A stretch of DNA of 64,000 nt from Paenibacillus melissococcoides (GCA_944800085.1 CALYLO010000006.1:372001-436000); one strand, 5' to 3'. Numbered from the stretch's first letter, positions 26,186 to 35,371 are shown. Numbers and translations are program-made. Notes: generated from the letters alone by a model not told the origin.

Positions 26186-26743
26186 ATGATTAGAGAAGCG
26201 ACTGAACAGGACTTACCTTCCATTTTGGACATTTACAACGATGCGATTATCCATTCTACCGCGGTCTACTCGTATGAGCCGCACACGCTGGAGCAGCGGA
26301 TGGAGTGGTTCCGGCAGAAGCGGCAGGACAACCTTCCCGTGCTGGTCTATGAGGCGGACAACCGGGTGATGGGCTTCGCCACCTTCGGCCCGTTCCGGGC
26401 TTGGCCGGCCTATCAATACACGATCGAGCATTCCGTATACGTGCATAATGAATGCCGAAGCTTGGGGATCGGGTCCCGGCTCTTGCGGGAGATGATCCGC
26501 ATCGCGGCGGACAGCGGTTATAAGACGCTCGTCGCCGGCATCGACGAGTCGAACCGGGGCAGCATTTCCCTCCATGAGAAGCTGGGCTTTACGTATGCCG
26601 GGACGATTCGCAATGCCGGGTATAAATTCAATCAATGGCTGAACCTGTGCTTCTACCAATACGAGCTGCCGGGACCGGAGCAACCGGTGGAGCGCGGCGG
26701 ATTGGACAGAAGGAATGAGCAGCCGAAAGGAGAGCTTCAATGA
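26186..26743 (+). CDS. GNAT acetyltransferase, phosphinothricin-acetyltransferase type
   Basis: 185 residues of the PAT/YncA group of acetyl-CoA N-acetyltransferases. IREATEQDLPSILDIYNDAI and ATFGPFRAWPAYQYTIEHSV are diagnostic of the group, and CRSLGIGSRLLREMI is the acetyl-CoA pyrophosphate loop (R/QxxGxG/A). Known members acetylate phosphinothricin-like or methionine-sulfoximine-like amino acid analogues; the substrate here is unknown. AAAGGAG precedes ATG 26186. The last four bases overlap the start of the next acetyltransferase, so the two are coupled. Confidence 0.87.
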   Translation: MIREATEQDLPSILDIYNDAIIHSTAVYSYEPHTLEQRMEWFRQKRQDNLPVLVYEADNRVMGFATFGPFRAWPAYQYTIEHSVYVHNECRSLGIGSRLLREMIRIAADSGYKTLVAGIDESNRGSISLHEKLGFTYAGTIRNAGYKFNQWLNLCFYQYELPGPEQPVERGGLDRRNEQPKGELQ

Positions 26744-27219
26744 ACATTCATCTCCAGCCAATTACGGCCGGCAACTGGAAGGAATGCATTGCATTGGAGG
26801 TGGCCCCGGAACAGGAAGGCTTCATCGCCTCGAACCTGTATTCCATCGCCGAAGCGCGTTTTCTGGACGGGTTCCAATGCAAGGGCATCTATTTGGACAA
26901 GTGTATGATCGGATTCGCCATGTATGGCATCGATCCGGATGACGGGAAGTACTGGATCTACCGCTTCATGGTGGATGCTTCTTATCAGGGGCAAGGATAC
27001 GGCAAGCGGGCATTGCAGCTTCTGTTGGATGAGATCGGAGCGCAGCCGGACCGGACGGAGCATTGTCTGCTCGGCTATAATCCGAAGAATGAAGCGGCCC
27101 GGCGGCTGTATGCCTCGGCCGGCTTCGTCGAGACCGGCATCGCGCCTTGGGGCGAGATGATGGCGAAGTATGATTTTTCCGATCGGCCAGGTCTAGCTGA
27201 CGGTACAGGAAATATATAG
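26740..27219 (+). CDS. GNAT acetyltransferase, BltD/spermidine type
   Basis: 159 residues. ITAGNWKECIALEVAPEQEG is typical of the BltD-like spermine/spermidine acetyltransferase branch, and YQGQGYGKRALQLLLDEI is the acetyl-CoA loop; GYNPKNEAARRLYASAGFVE is the conserved C-terminal substrate helix. ATG 26740 overlaps the upstream stop (ATGA), with AAAGGAG before it. Polyamine or a related amine is the probable substrate by family. Behind it, 27220-27364 contains an open stretch without a start codon (IEAPLSITIGWNGEEETIEL), perhaps a dead small gene. Confidence 0.85.
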   Translation: MNIHLQPITAGNWKECIALEVAPEQEGFIASNLYSIAEARFLDGFQCKGIYLDKCMIGFAMYGIDPDDGKYWIYRFMVDASYQGQGYGKRALQLLLDEIGAQPDRTEHCLLGYNPKNEAARRLYASAGFVETGIAPWGEMMAKYDFSDRPGLADGTGNI

Positions 27220-27364
27220 CACACTAATAGAGTTAAAGATCGAAGCGCCGCTGTCTATCACGATCGGCTGGAACGGAGAGGAAGAGACGATTGAGCTGAC
27301 GAGCAAGCAGGAATAGCGACCATGCCGCAGACCGCTTGCATTCGCTAAAGGGAGAGACGAAAAA

Positions 27365-28348
27365 GTGGGCCATCAAGCCATCGCGGCCGATGCGTTGTCG
27401 CATTATGAGATACCATCGCCAATCATTGCGTTTATACGGCATAATGAAAATTTGACTTATAAGATAACCGATGAGTCCGGCTCATCCTATCTGCTGCGGG
27501 TTCATAAGCCGGTTCACGCCGAGCTTCACGGCCTGCAGCATTCCAAGGCGGGCTTGACCGGGGAGATGGAGCTGCTGCAGGCGCTGGGAGAGCATACCGC
27601 CTTGAATGTACAGAAGCCGGTCCGCAACCGCGAAGGAGAATTCGTCACCCGGATCTCGGACGGGGATGGCTTCCTTCACTGCACGATGCTGCATTGGCTG
27701 GAAGGGCGTGACTCGCAGCCGGATGATTTCGCATCGCGAGATGCCGCTATCCGCTACGGACGGCAGGTCGGCATGCTGCACCGGTTTACGAGCGGATATA
27801 CGCCGGATCCGGCCACGAACAGACCGGCTTACGCCGGTATCGGGGAGAATGAGGCCATGCTGGAGCGGCTGACCTATGGCCGGGAGCACGGCATCTTTGC
27901 GCCGGGCGATTTCGGCCTGATGAGCGAGGCCTTCCAGCTTATTAACGAGCGGCTTGGCCGCTATGAGCCGGAGCCCGGCACATGGGGCATCATCCATGCC
28001 GACATCAACCGGGCCAATGTCATTGTGACCGAACGGGGCTTTACCTTGATTGACTATTGCCTGTACGGCCACGGTTATTTTTTGTATGATGCGGCCGGCG
28101 GCGCGCTCAGCGTCCCGTCCGAGCGGCGGATGGATTTCATGGAAGGCTATGCGGCGGAATTCCCTTCAACGCGCAGCGATTCGATGAAGCTGCTTGAAGG
28201 CTTCATGCTGCTGAATATTTTTGGCTACTATTCCTTCCATATGATGAACACCGCGGTTCATCCTTGGATGCGGGAGCGGCTGCCTTCCTTTTGCGCCGAT
28301 AAGGTGGCTCCGTTTTTGGAAGATAAGCCGATCTTTCATTTGCTGTAA
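27365..28348 (+). CDS. APH/homoserine-kinase-like phosphotransferase
   Basis: 327-residue phosphotransferase of the APH superfamily (Pfam APH). The nucleotide lobe contains NENLTYKITDESGSSYLLRV. The catalytic loop IIHADINRANVIV has the Asp and Asn of HxDxxxxN, and LIDYC stands for the metal-binding IDF/W. GTG 27365 follows GGGAGAG. It may phosphorylate a small hydroxylated metabolite such as choline, a methylthio-sugar or an antibiotic; nothing narrows this. It is probably the third gene of the acetyltransferase transcript, though separated by 145 bases. Confidence 0.82.
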   Translation: MGHQAIAADALSHYEIPSPIIAFIRHNENLTYKITDESGSSYLLRVHKPVHAELHGLQHSKAGLTGEMELLQALGEHTALNVQKPVRNREGEFVTRISDGDGFLHCTMLHWLEGRDSQPDDFASRDAAIRYGRQVGMLHRFTSGYTPDPATNRPAYAGIGENEAMLERLTYGREHGIFAPGDFGLMSEAFQLINERLGRYEPEPGTWGIIHADINRANVIVTERGFTLIDYCLYGHGYFLYDAAGGALSVPSERRMDFMEGYAAEFPSTRSDSMKLLEGFMLLNIFGYYSFHMMNTAVHPWMRERLPSFCADKVAPFLEDKPIFHLL

Positions 28349-28490
28349 CCTGGTGACTGTCCGCAGGGGGTGTCTCACAGCCACTGCAAAATGATGGAGA
28401 TGACGAGGTAACAGAGAGTGCGGATGCGGGAAAAACGGCGGCGCGCAAACCGGTGGAAGATGGATGAAGCAGTGAAATGCTGCGTGGATG

Positions 28491-28533
28491 CATCAATTTC
28501 TGCTCTTTCAGCCGCTATTTGATGAAATTCCTG
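28491..28533. repeat. 43-nt dispersed repeat, copy 2
   Basis: CATCAATTT (28491-28499) and AAATTCCTG (28525-28533) pair at 7 of 9 positions around a loop of exactly 25 nt. It lies just before the probable left end of the IS1182 element. Confidence 0.5.
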
Positions 28534-28545
28534 CAAAAGTCAGAG

Positions 28546-30049
28546 TGTTGAGAAAGTCTATGTTAATTACCCATTCACCGCGTTAATTTGGTATAATGTT
28601 CTTATCATAATCCATGGAAAGCGCGGTGTTTGTATGCTTTACACGAATGATCCCAACCCACAACTGGACTATGAACTGGTTTGTCTTGAGCATATGGTTG
28701 CCCCTGATCACTTGCTTCGTCATATCGATAAACATATTGATTTTACCTTTATTTTGGACCTTGTGCGTCCTTACTACAGCGAGTCGAACGGCCGACCATC
28801 TGTGGATCCCATTGTGTTCTTTAAAATGCTGCTGATCGGCTACTTGTATAACATTCGCTCAGAGCGAGAACTGGAGCGAGTCGTCAACGATTCCCTGGCT
28901 TTTCGGTGGTTCTTACGGCTCGGGCTTTCCGGCAAAGCGCCTGACCATTCGATCTTTAGCTGGAACCGGAAAAATCGGTTTAAGGATACTACCGTCTTCC
29001 AAGATATCTTCGATAATATCGTTCAGCAGGCGATTCAGCACAACATGGTGGGAGGGCGGCTGCTCTTTACCGACTCCACGCATATCAAGGCAAATGCCAA
29101 TAACGGACGGTACGAGAAACGAGAAGTCACTTGTACGCCTTATGAATATCTCCAAGAGCTGGAGCAAGCCGTGAATGAGGATCGGGTCGCTTTTGGAAAA
29201 AAGCCACTGCCTCCCAAAGAGGAGGCCGAAACCAAGGAACAAAAAGTTAGCTTAACAGATCCGGATAGCGGAAACCTGAATCGGGATGGAAAACCGGAAG
29301 GGTTTCATTATTTAGATCACCGCACCGTAGATCATAAATACAACGTGATTACGGACTGCTACGTTACGCCTGGAAATGTGAATGATTCGGTTGTTTATGT
29401 GGATCGTCTACTACATCAAATAGAGAAGTTTGGCTGGGAAAAGTCGCTGGAGGCCGTTGCACTCGACTCTGGTTACATGACGGCCTATGTTTGTTACCGT
29501 ACGAACAAATTAAACATCACGGCAGTTATTCCAGAGCGTTCGACCCGTGAACACGGTGTATTTCCCAAAGAGAAATTTCATTATGATGCAGAAAAGAATG
29601 TTTTTATCTGTCCAAACCAGCAAGAACTCACGTACCGCACCACAACACGAAAAGGATTCAGAGATTATAAATCCGATCCCAAACAATGCGCTGCCTGTCC
29701 ATTATTGAGCAAGTGTAACGAGAACAAAAATAAACAACGCACCATACAACGGCATATCTGGGAAGAACACAAAGAGAAAGTAGTTCAAAACTTCCAGAGT
29801 GAGAGCGGAAAAGCCGTTTATGCCCTACGCGCCCAAACCATTGAGCGAAGTTTCGCGGATGCCAAAGTGCTCCATGGACTTCGCTATTGCCGGTTTCGGG
29901 GAAGAGACAAGGTGCAGGAGCAAGTGCTAATGACAGCCACTGCACAGAACATAAAAAAGATAGCCACACATCTCGCCAGAAGGGTGGGGTAAAGCAAAGA
30001 CCCCATCCCCCCTCCATTCTCTCTCACCAAACACCACTTTTTCCCAGCA
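28546..30049 (+). mobile_element. IS1182-family insertion sequence (probable limits)
   Basis: The low end TGTTGAGAAAGTC and the inverse of the high end TGCTGGGAAAAAGT are related imperfect terminal repeats enclosing one intact transposase gene. No target duplication is evident. It sits between two copies of the 43-nt repeat (28491 and 30112). The -10-like TATAAT at 28593 may drive the transposase. Confidence 0.55.
28634..29992 (+). CDS. IS1182-family DDE transposase
   Basis: 452 residues, apparently intact. The N-terminal DUF772 segment (HLLRHIDKHIDFTFILDLVR to GRPSVDPIVFFKMLLIGYLY) is the IS1182/IS5 hallmark. The catalytic core has LLFTDSTHIKANANN, then AVALDSGYMTAY, and the Glu in the C-terminal RAQTIERSFADAKVLHGLRY. 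A CPNQ...CAACPLLSKC cysteine cluster lies between them. It is flanked by probable terminal repeats, and only one copy occurs in the window. The remnant at 12229 belongs to another, older member. Confidence 0.93.
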   Translation: MLYTNDPNPQLDYELVCLEHMVAPDHLLRHIDKHIDFTFILDLVRPYYSESNGRPSVDPIVFFKMLLIGYLYNIRSERELERVVNDSLAFRWFLRLGLSGKAPDHSIFSWNRKNRFKDTTVFQDIFDNIVQQAIQHNMVGGRLLFTDSTHIKANANNGRYEKREVTCTPYEYLQELEQAVNEDRVAFGKKPLPPKEEAETKEQKVSLTDPDSGNLNRDGKPEGFHYLDHRTVDHKYNVITDCYVTPGNVNDSVVYVDRLLHQIEKFGWEKSLEAVALDSGYMTAYVCYRTNKLNITAVIPERSTREHGVFPKEKFHYDAEKNVFICPNQQELTYRTTTRKGFRDYKSDPKQCAACPLLSKCNENKNKQRTIQRHIWEEHKEKVVQNFQSESGKAVYALRAQTIERSFADAKVLHGLRYCRFRGRDKVQEQVLMTATAQNIKKIATHLARRVG

Positions 30050-30111
30050 AAATGATATTACAATGATATTACTTCGTAAAAAACAGGGGTTTTCCAACAG
30101 CCTGAGTTTTG

Positions 30112-30154
30112 CAGGATTTTCTTGAAATTTCGCCTCTTGAGGCTAAAGATGCTG
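30112..30154. repeat. 43-nt dispersed repeat, copy 3
   Basis: CAGGATTTT (30112-30120) and AAGATGCTG (30146-30154) give seven Watson-Crick pairs and one G-T pair around exactly 25 nt. It is preceded by GAGTTTTG, like the GCAGTTTTG that precedes other copies. Confidence 0.5.
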
Positions 30155-30274
30155 CGCCTGTGCAGCATTTTCATGCGGGACCAGCTCATGCAGGACCAGC
30201 TCGCTGCAAGCGCAGACCAGCTTGCCCTAACCTAAGCTGTCCTGCCTTCCCCGCCCCCGCCATTCCTAACAAAA

Positions 30275-30304
30275 AGACTGTCGACAGGACTTTGTCGACA
30301 GTCT
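30275..30304 (-). terminator. terminator of the DJ-1/PfpI gene
   Basis: AGACTGTCGACA and TGTCGACAGTCT form a perfect 12-bp stem around a 6-base loop. Read on the minus strand, TTTTT follows, so it is a strong intrinsic terminator 51 bases behind the stop. Confidence 0.85.
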
Positions 30305-30355
30305 GAAGCATGGTCCCTCGATACGGGTTCATGCCTTTCTGCTTGTTACGTTTGC

Positions 30356-30880
30356 TCAGCTTTCCGCGAGCTTGTCGCAAAATGCTTTCCCGTAAGCGGG
30401 AAGATCGGGCGGTCTGCGGGCCGATACGAGATGGCCGTCGACGACGACCTCCCGGTCGAGCCACGTCGCGCCCGCGTTCTCCATGTCGTCGCGGATGCCC
30501 GGCGTCGATGTCACGGTCCGGCCCTGAAGAATTTTGGCGGAGATAAGCACCCAGCCTGCGTGGCAGATATGGCCGATCGGCTTGCCCGCCTTGTCCATGT
30601 CGCGGATAATGGAGAGCACGCCTTCATAGCGGCGGAGCTTGTCGGGAGCCCAGCCACCCGGCACGAGCACGCCGTCGTACGTGCCGGCATCGATATCCTC
30701 GAAGGCAAAGTCGGATGTGGCGGGAACGCCGTACTTTCCGATATACGTCTTGCCGGCCTTATCGCCAACCAGATGCACCTCCGCACCCTCTTCGCGGACG
30801 CGGTGAACCGGATACCATAATTCCAAATCCTCGAATTCCTCATCAACGAGCGCGATGACGCGCTTGCCGCTTAAACGCAT
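30356..30880 (-). CDS. DJ-1/PfpI-family protein
   Basis: 174 residues of the class I glutamine-amidotransferase-like fold. Cys in IGHICHAGW is the nucleophile elbow, and Glu in VDEEFEDLELW is the acid that contacts it. LVPGGWAPDKLRRYE and SARRPPDLPAYGKAF match the PfpI/YhbO/YraA subgroup, associated with stress protection and repair of glycated products. Function in this organism is not shown. Transcribed alone towards a strong terminator, convergent with the preceding APH-type gene and the IS1182 element between them. Confidence 0.88.
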   Translation of the reverse strand: MRLSGKRVIALVDEEFEDLELWYPVHRVREEGAEVHLVGDKAGKTYIGKYGVPATSDFAFEDIDAGTYDGVLVPGGWAPDKLRRYEGVLSIIRDMDKAGKPIGHICHAGWVLISAKILQGRTVTSTPGIRDDMENAGATWLDREVVVDGHLVSARRPPDLPAYGKAFCDKLAES

Positions 30881-31281
30881 AAATATCTCAACTCCTTCGT
30901 ACGGTTATCGAAGAATAAACCTCCCCCGCAATCGAACGCGATCCGGTCCTGATTGCATCTTAACGGCTCTATTTCCATAATGAAGCCTATTGAGTCTTGG
31001 GACGGGATCGCCTACGATTTTAACAGGGAGATTCGTTCTGCGGATGGAACAGATCCTTATCTATTCATTACCATAACGTCAGTCGGATGAAGCTGTCAAA
31101 TGATATCGGCCCTCCGGCAGCGGCCTTCTCCGCGAGGCCGGCAGCAGGGGCGAAGCGCCCGGACGGAACCGCGAGGGCGGACAGAGTCTAATGATACATA
31201 TCGGAGCGTATTCCATGCGATATGGCACCAGGTCCGGCGTAGGGGTGAGACAGAGAGAAACTGTGATGTAGGGGTGGTTGT
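30881..31281. other. intergenic region without a convincing gene
   Basis: Upstream DNA of two divergent genes. A 36-codon ORF (30980-31090) lacks an SD. CGGCCT and AGGCCG near 31120-31140 can form a small hairpin. No promoter hexamers with good spacing were found. Confidence 0.4.
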
Positions 31282-31755
31282 ATGATCAAACAATGTAACT
31301 GTGGCCATGAGATGCGGCTTGCTTTGCGCACGGTTATCCACGACCGGACAATACACATTCACCATGTGCCTGTGTTGACTTGCCCGCATTGTGAACGCTC
31401 GGAGCTGTACCCGGCGATCAAGCAGGAGATAACGGATATGCTTCGCTGCCGCAAGGCCGGACAGAGCAAGGAGCTGCACGGCGGGGATCTGGAGGGCGAT
31501 TCCGTGCCGCAGCACTATTTTTTCGAGGAGATGAACGAGGCGGCCAGCGTGCTGGCCGAATGCGCGGACGCGATCGGGCCCGGCGATCTGCTTCCGCACG
31601 CCGAGAAAGTGATGAACGAGCGGATTAATAAGCTTCTGGACATGTACCTGCTGGCGAAGACGCTGGAGGATGAGGAGTGGATTTTCGAGCTGCAAGATCG
31701 CTTAAAACAGATTTCCGGTTTTAGTTTCTACCCGGATCGGGTTAAAATAAGTTAA
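31282..31755 (+). CDS. small zinc-ribbon protein upstream of ytxJ
   Basis: 157 residues. Cys pairs in QCNCGHEM and LTCPHCERSELYP form a zinc ribbon like the YgiT/MqsA-type N-terminus. The rest is mostly helical (EKVMNERINKLLDMYLLAKT) with no second DNA-binding motif visible. Start ATG 31282 has AGGGGTGG before it. Its stop is 66 bases from the YtxJ start, so a transcript with ytxJ is likely. Function not known; an antitoxin role as in MqsA cannot be assumed, since no toxin gene adjoins. Confidence 0.75.
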   Translation: MIKQCNCGHEMRLALRTVIHDRTIHIHHVPVLTCPHCERSELYPAIKQEITDMLRCRKAGQSKELHGGDLEGDSVPQHYFFEEMNEAASVLAECADAIGPGDLLPHAEKVMNERINKLLDMYLLAKTLEDEEWIFELQDRLKQISGFSFYPDRVKIS

Positions 31756-31820
31756 GAGGCTCTTTGCCTACTGCACTCCCTCGGAAAAAAGATTCCGGCG
31801 GGAACAAGGAGGATTCCCGA

Positions 31821-32165
31821 TTGAGATCGATAGATACGGAGCAAGCGCTGCAGGACTGGATAGATTCAACCAAAGAGCAGACCGCCGTCTTATTCAAGCA
31901 CAGCACCCGCTGTCCGATTAGCGCCCGGGCGAACGAAGAGATGGGCAAGGTGGCGGAGGAATTCGAGCCCCGGGGAATCGCCATGGGACAAATACTTGTC
32001 GTCGAGCACCGCGATGTGTCGCTCGCCTGCGCGGACAAGCTGGGCATCCGGCATGAATCGCCTCAAGTCATCGTGATCAAAGAGGGCGAGGTCGTCTGGC
32101 ACGACTCCCATCATGCGATAACATTTGACAATGTAAGTTCGGAGTTGACGTCCTCCTCCCGCTAA
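31821..32165 (+). CDS. ytxJ: bacillithiol-system monothiol protein YtxJ (BrxC-type)
   Basis: 114-residue thioredoxin-fold protein. HSTRCPISARA holds a single active-site Cys in a TxCPIS setting, as in bacilliredoxin-like YtxJ, which removes bacillithiol from oxidised proteins. SPQVIVIKEGEVVWHDSHH is the cis-Pro strand and C-terminal part. TTG 31821 is selected because AAGGAGG lies 8 bases upstream; the ORF extension to 31764 has none. The ytxJ-ccpA neighbourhood is also found in B. subtilis, which supports the call. Confidence 0.88.
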   Translation: MRSIDTEQALQDWIDSTKEQTAVLFKHSTRCPISARANEEMGKVAEEFEPRGIAMGQILVVEHRDVSLACADKLGIRHESPQVIVIKEGEVVWHDSHHAITFDNVSSELTSSSR

Positions 32166-32198
32166 ATGACTCATTTTCAGACGATTGCAGTTGTAACA

Positions 32199-32227
32199 TT
32201 GCGAATTTTCTGAAAATATCGTATCAT
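32199..32227 (+). promoter_or_regulatory. sigma-A promoter of ccpA
   Basis: TTGCGA (32199-32204), 17 bases, TATCAT (32222-32227), about 50 bases before the GTG start. ccpA can thus be expressed apart from ytxJ. Confidence 0.6.
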
Positions 32228-32279
32228 GAAATGTAATAAAAGGGTCGTAACAAATTTTCGGTAATTGGAGAGAAGATTC

Positions 32280-33290
32280 GTGACGGTAACTATTTATGAT
32301 GTAGCGAGAGAAGCGGGCGTCTCGATGGCCACCGTTTCCCGGGTTGTGAACAACAATCCGAACGTGAAGCCGCAAACGCGAAAAAAGGTGTATGAAGCGA
32401 TTGAGCGTTTAGGTTATCGCCCGAATGCAGTCGCACGCGGACTTGCGAGCAAAAAGACGACCACCGTTGGGGTTGTCATTCCCGATATTTCCAATTCTAT
32501 TTTTGCTGAGGTCGCACGAGGAATTGAAGATATTGCGAACATGTACCACTACAATATCATTTTGTGCAACGCAGACAAGAAGAAAGAGAAGGAAATTCGC
32601 GTCATCAATACGCTGCTGGAGAAGCAAGTGGACGGGCTCGTATTTATGGGCGGTGTCGTAACGGAGGATCATATCCAGGCGTTCCGTACCGCATCCGTTC
32701 CGATCGTGCTGTGCGCGACGACGGACGAGCATGGCTCCATTCCTTCGGTAGACATTGATCATGAAGGGGCCGCATTCGATGCGGTCAACACCCTTATTCG
32801 CCACGGTCACCGCGATATTGCGATGATTAGCGGCACGCTTCAGGATCCGGCGAACGGATTCGCGCGCTTCCAGGGCTATAAGAAGGCTTTGGAGGGCGCA
32901 GGCATCGAATACAAGGAAGACTTGGTCCGTATCGGGAACTACCGGTATGAATCCGGCGTGGAAGCCATGAAATATTTCCTCGGTCTGAAGAAGCGCCCGA
33001 CGGCGATTTTTGCGGCAACCGACGAAATGGCGATTGGCGCGATTCATTGCATTCAGGACGCCGGGTTGAAAGTGCCTGATGACTTCTCCGTCATCAGCGT
33101 TGACAACATCCGCATGGCTTCGATGGTTCGTCCTCAGCTGACGACGGTAGCCCAGCCGATGTATGATATCGGCGCCGTGGCGATGCGCTTGTTGACCAAG
33201 CTGATGAAGAAGGAGAATGTCGAGAATTCTCAGGTCGTTCTGCCGCACGAGACGATTCTTCGCTTGTCGGTCAGCCAGGTGAATGAGTAA
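32280..33290 (+). CDS. ccpA: catabolite control protein A
   Basis: LacI/GalR-family global regulator of carbon metabolism, 336 residues. The helix-turn-helix is TIYDVAREAGVSMATVSRVV (about 3-22), followed by the hinge helix NAVARGLASKKT. The periplasmic-binding-protein-like core contains VGVVIPDISNSIFAEVARGI and FAATDEMAIGAIHCIQDAG. CcpA binds cre sites when complexed with HPr or Crh phosphorylated on Ser46. GTG 32280 has GGAG upstream. A target candidate (acsA) and an HPr-like protein lie in the same window. Confidence 0.95.
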   Translation: MTVTIYDVAREAGVSMATVSRVVNNNPNVKPQTRKKVYEAIERLGYRPNAVARGLASKKTTTVGVVIPDISNSIFAEVARGIEDIANMYHYNIILCNADKKKEKEIRVINTLLEKQVDGLVFMGGVVTEDHIQAFRTASVPIVLCATTDEHGSIPSVDIDHEGAAFDAVNTLIRHGHRDIAMISGTLQDPANGFARFQGYKKALEGAGIEYKEDLVRIGNYRYESGVEAMKYFLGLKKRPTAIFAATDEMAIGAIHCIQDAGLKVPDDFSVISVDNIRMASMVRPQLTTVAQPMYDIGAVAMRLLTKLMKKENVENSQVVLPHETILRLSVSQVNE

Positions 33291-33315
33291 GGCCGCAGCA
33301 TGCCGGCGGCATATG

Positions 33316-33342
33316 AAGAGCCCCTATTTTTGGGGCTTTTTG
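33316..33342 (+). terminator. ccpA terminator
   Basis: AAGAGCCCC pairs with GGGGCTTTT (one G-T pair) around a T-rich loop and runs into TTTTT. Confidence 0.8.
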
Positions 33343-33403
33343 TGTGTCGAGCCTGCCGCGGTGCAACCTATCCGATCAGGAAGGAATGAAGGAGGAAGGC
33401 GAT

Positions 33404-34114
33404 ATGGCCAACGAAGACGTAATCGGAATTATTGGCGCGATGGACGAAGAGATTGAGCGCCTGCTGCAGGCTGCGCAGGAAGCGGAGGAAGTGAAAGTAA
33501 CGGGAACGACCTTTTATAGGGGGCAGCTGGCGGGGCGTCCGGTCGTCATATGCAAATCGGGCGTCGGCAAAGTCAATGCCGCCGTCACGACGCAAGTGCT
33601 GATTGACCGCTTCGGGGCCAAGCAGGTGCTCTTTACCGGGGTCGCCGGCGCGATCCACCCGGATCTGAACATCGGCGATATCGTCATCTCGACGTACTGC
33701 ATGCATCATGATATGGATGTGACCGCGCTTGGCTTCGAGCCCGGGGTCATTCCATTCCAGGAGACCTCCCGCTTCGAGGCGGATGGCGCCCTGGTTCAAT
33801 TGGCCGAGCAGGTATGCGCCGAGCTGTTCCCGGGACGGTATCTGAAGGGCGGGGTGCTGTCCGGGGATCAATTCATCGCCAGCCGCGACAAGGTCAAGGC
33901 GCTGTACGAGACGTTCCCGGGCTCGGCCTGCACGGAAATGGAAGGGGCGGCCGTGGCGCAAGTTTGCCATATCCATGCGATCCCGTTCGTCATTATCCGG
34001 TCGATGTCGGACAAGGCGGACGGATCGGCTCATGTCAATTTCGCGGAATTTACGGTGGAAGCCGCGCTGCACTCGTACCAAATCATCGAGCGGATGGTCA
34101 GCCAATCCGCTTAA
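33404..34114 (+). CDS. mtnN: 5'-methylthioadenosine/S-adenosylhomocysteine nucleosidase
   Basis: Cleaves MTA and SAH to adenine and the thio-ribose, feeding methionine salvage and relieving methyltransferase inhibition. 236 residues, as usual for MtnN/Pfs. IGIIGAMDEEIERL opens the fold; GVGKVNAAVTTQVLID and FTGVAGAI are the purine-pocket loops; CTEMEGAAVAQVC holds the Met-Glu pair that contacts ribose; RSMSDKADGSAHVNF has the catalytic Asp. GGAGG precedes ATG 33404; reading from 33344 would start near the ccpA terminator. Convergent with acuC. Confidence 0.94.
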   Translation: MANEDVIGIIGAMDEEIERLLQAAQEAEEVKVTGTTFYRGQLAGRPVVICKSGVGKVNAAVTTQVLIDRFGAKQVLFTGVAGAIHPDLNIGDIVISTYCMHHDMDVTALGFEPGVIPFQETSRFEADGALVQLAEQVCAELFPGRYLKGGVLSGDQFIASRDKVKALYETFPGSACTEMEGAAVAQVCHIHAIPFVIIRSMSDKADGSAHVNFAEFTVEAALHSYQIIERMVSQSA

Positions 34115-34183
34115 ACATGTAATTCCGCGGCGAGGTTCCGGGCGGGAAGGCGGCGCGCCCCCGTCCGGATTCCTGCCGCTGCT

Positions 34184-35371
34184 TCATCTTACATATTCCA
34201 GCGCCACCTCCTTTACCTGCGCGTTCTTCGCTTCGATAATGGAACGCCGGGGCATCGGAGCCCACCGCGCCACGTCATCGAGCCAGGTGGACGGCAGCGG
34301 CACCGGGGCCTCCCCAGACCATCGCGCAATCCAGGCCTCTGGCAGTCCGGTCAGCGGCTGCCGCGCCAGCTCGTCCTTCATCGGATGCTCGCTCATCTCC
34401 AGCCACAGCATGCTCCAGGCGCGCGGCACGACTCTCCAGATGTCATAGCCGCCCCCGCCGAGAGCCACCCATCTTCCTTCGCAGCTCGCGTGCGCGAGCC
34501 GGTGGATCATTTTCGGCATCTCCGCATAGATACGCATGCTGCAATGCATGTGAGACAGCGGATCGAACGCATGCGCGTCGCAGCCGTGCTGGCTGATGAC
34601 GATGTCCGGGCGGAAGCTTCGCGCGACCTGGCCGATCGTCTCCTCGAAGCAGCGCAGCCACGATTCATCCTCTGTATACGGTTCCAAAGGCACGTTCACG
34701 CAAGAGCCGAATCCTTCCCCGGAGCCGCGCTCATTCACGAAGCCGGTTCCCGGGAACAGGAATTTGCCCGTCTCGTGAATGGAATAGGTGAACACATTCG
34801 GGTCGGTATAGAAGCTCCACTGGACGCCATCGCCGTGATGGACGTCGGTATCGATATAGAGAATGCGGGCATTATAGTGCCTCCGCAGCCAGGAAATGGC
34901 GACAGAGGCATCGTTATATACGCAGAAGCCGGCCCCTTTCTCGCCGAAGGCGTGGTGCAGCCCGCCGCCCAGATGCAGCGCGTGGAGAGAGCGGCCGCTC
35001 ATGACGGCTTCGCAGGCTGCGACCGAGCCCCCTACGATCGCGCTGGCCGCGTGGTGCATGCCCGCGAAGTAGGGGGTGTCTTCCGTATGGAGGCCGTACT
35101 GATCCGAGCGGGCGACCCATTCCTCCGCGGGAGCGGGTTCGCTTAACCGCTTCACGGCTTCGATGTAGTCCTCCCTGTGTATGTACCGGATCCACGCCTC
35201 CCAATCCGCCATCGACGTGGCAGGCCGAACGATGTTATCGTCGGAGAGGGCGCCGATGCGCGTCAATAAATCGTTGGTCATGACGAGGCGGCGCTGATCG
35301 AACGGGTGATCGGCGTTGAACCGGTACCGCAGCGCATCGTCATGCATGAAATATAGGGCTGTGTCGGCCAT
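34184..35371 (-). CDS. acuC: acetoin utilisation protein AcuC, histone-deacetylase family
   Basis: Zinc-dependent protein lysine deacetylase, 395 residues. In Bacillus it reactivates AcsA acetylated by AcuA. LGGGLHHAFGEKGAGFCVYN, DTDVHHGDGVQWSFY and HGCDAHAFDPLS carry the zinc ligands and catalytic His residues; GGGGYDIWRVVPRAW is the C-terminal glycine loop. ATG 35371 gives MADTALYF, the natural N-terminus; GGGAGG stands 12 bases before, slightly far. It follows acuA by 41 bases in the same operon. acuB, which lies between them in B. subtilis, is absent. Confidence 0.92.
   Translation of the reverse strand: MADTALYFMHDDALRYRFNADHPFDQRRLVMTNDLLTRIGALSDDNIVRPATSMADWEAWIRYIHREDYIEAVKRLSEPAPAEEWVARSDQYGLHTEDTPYFAGMHHAASAIVGGSVAACEAVMSGRSLHALHLGGGLHHAFGEKGAGFCVYNDASVAISWLRRHYNARILYIDTDVHHGDGVQWSFYTDPNVFTYSIHETGKFLFPGTGFVNERGSGEGFGSCVNVPLEPYTEDESWLRCFEETIGQVARSFRPDIVISQHGCDAHAFDPLSHMHCSMRIYAEMPKMIHRLAHASCEGRWVALGGGGYDIWRVVPRAWSMLWLEMSEHPMKDELARQPLTGLPEAWIARWSGEAPVPLPSTWLDDVARWAPMPRRSIIEAKNAQVKEVALEYVR

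Noticed and set aside
27199..27316. Open stretch encoding IEAPLSITIGWNGEEETIEL and a stop
   Set aside because: Protein-like, but no start codon or SD in frame; at most a dead gene fragment.
30980..31090. 36-codon ORF upstream of the zinc-ribbon gene
   Set aside because: No SD, no recognisable content and no terminator; could be chance.
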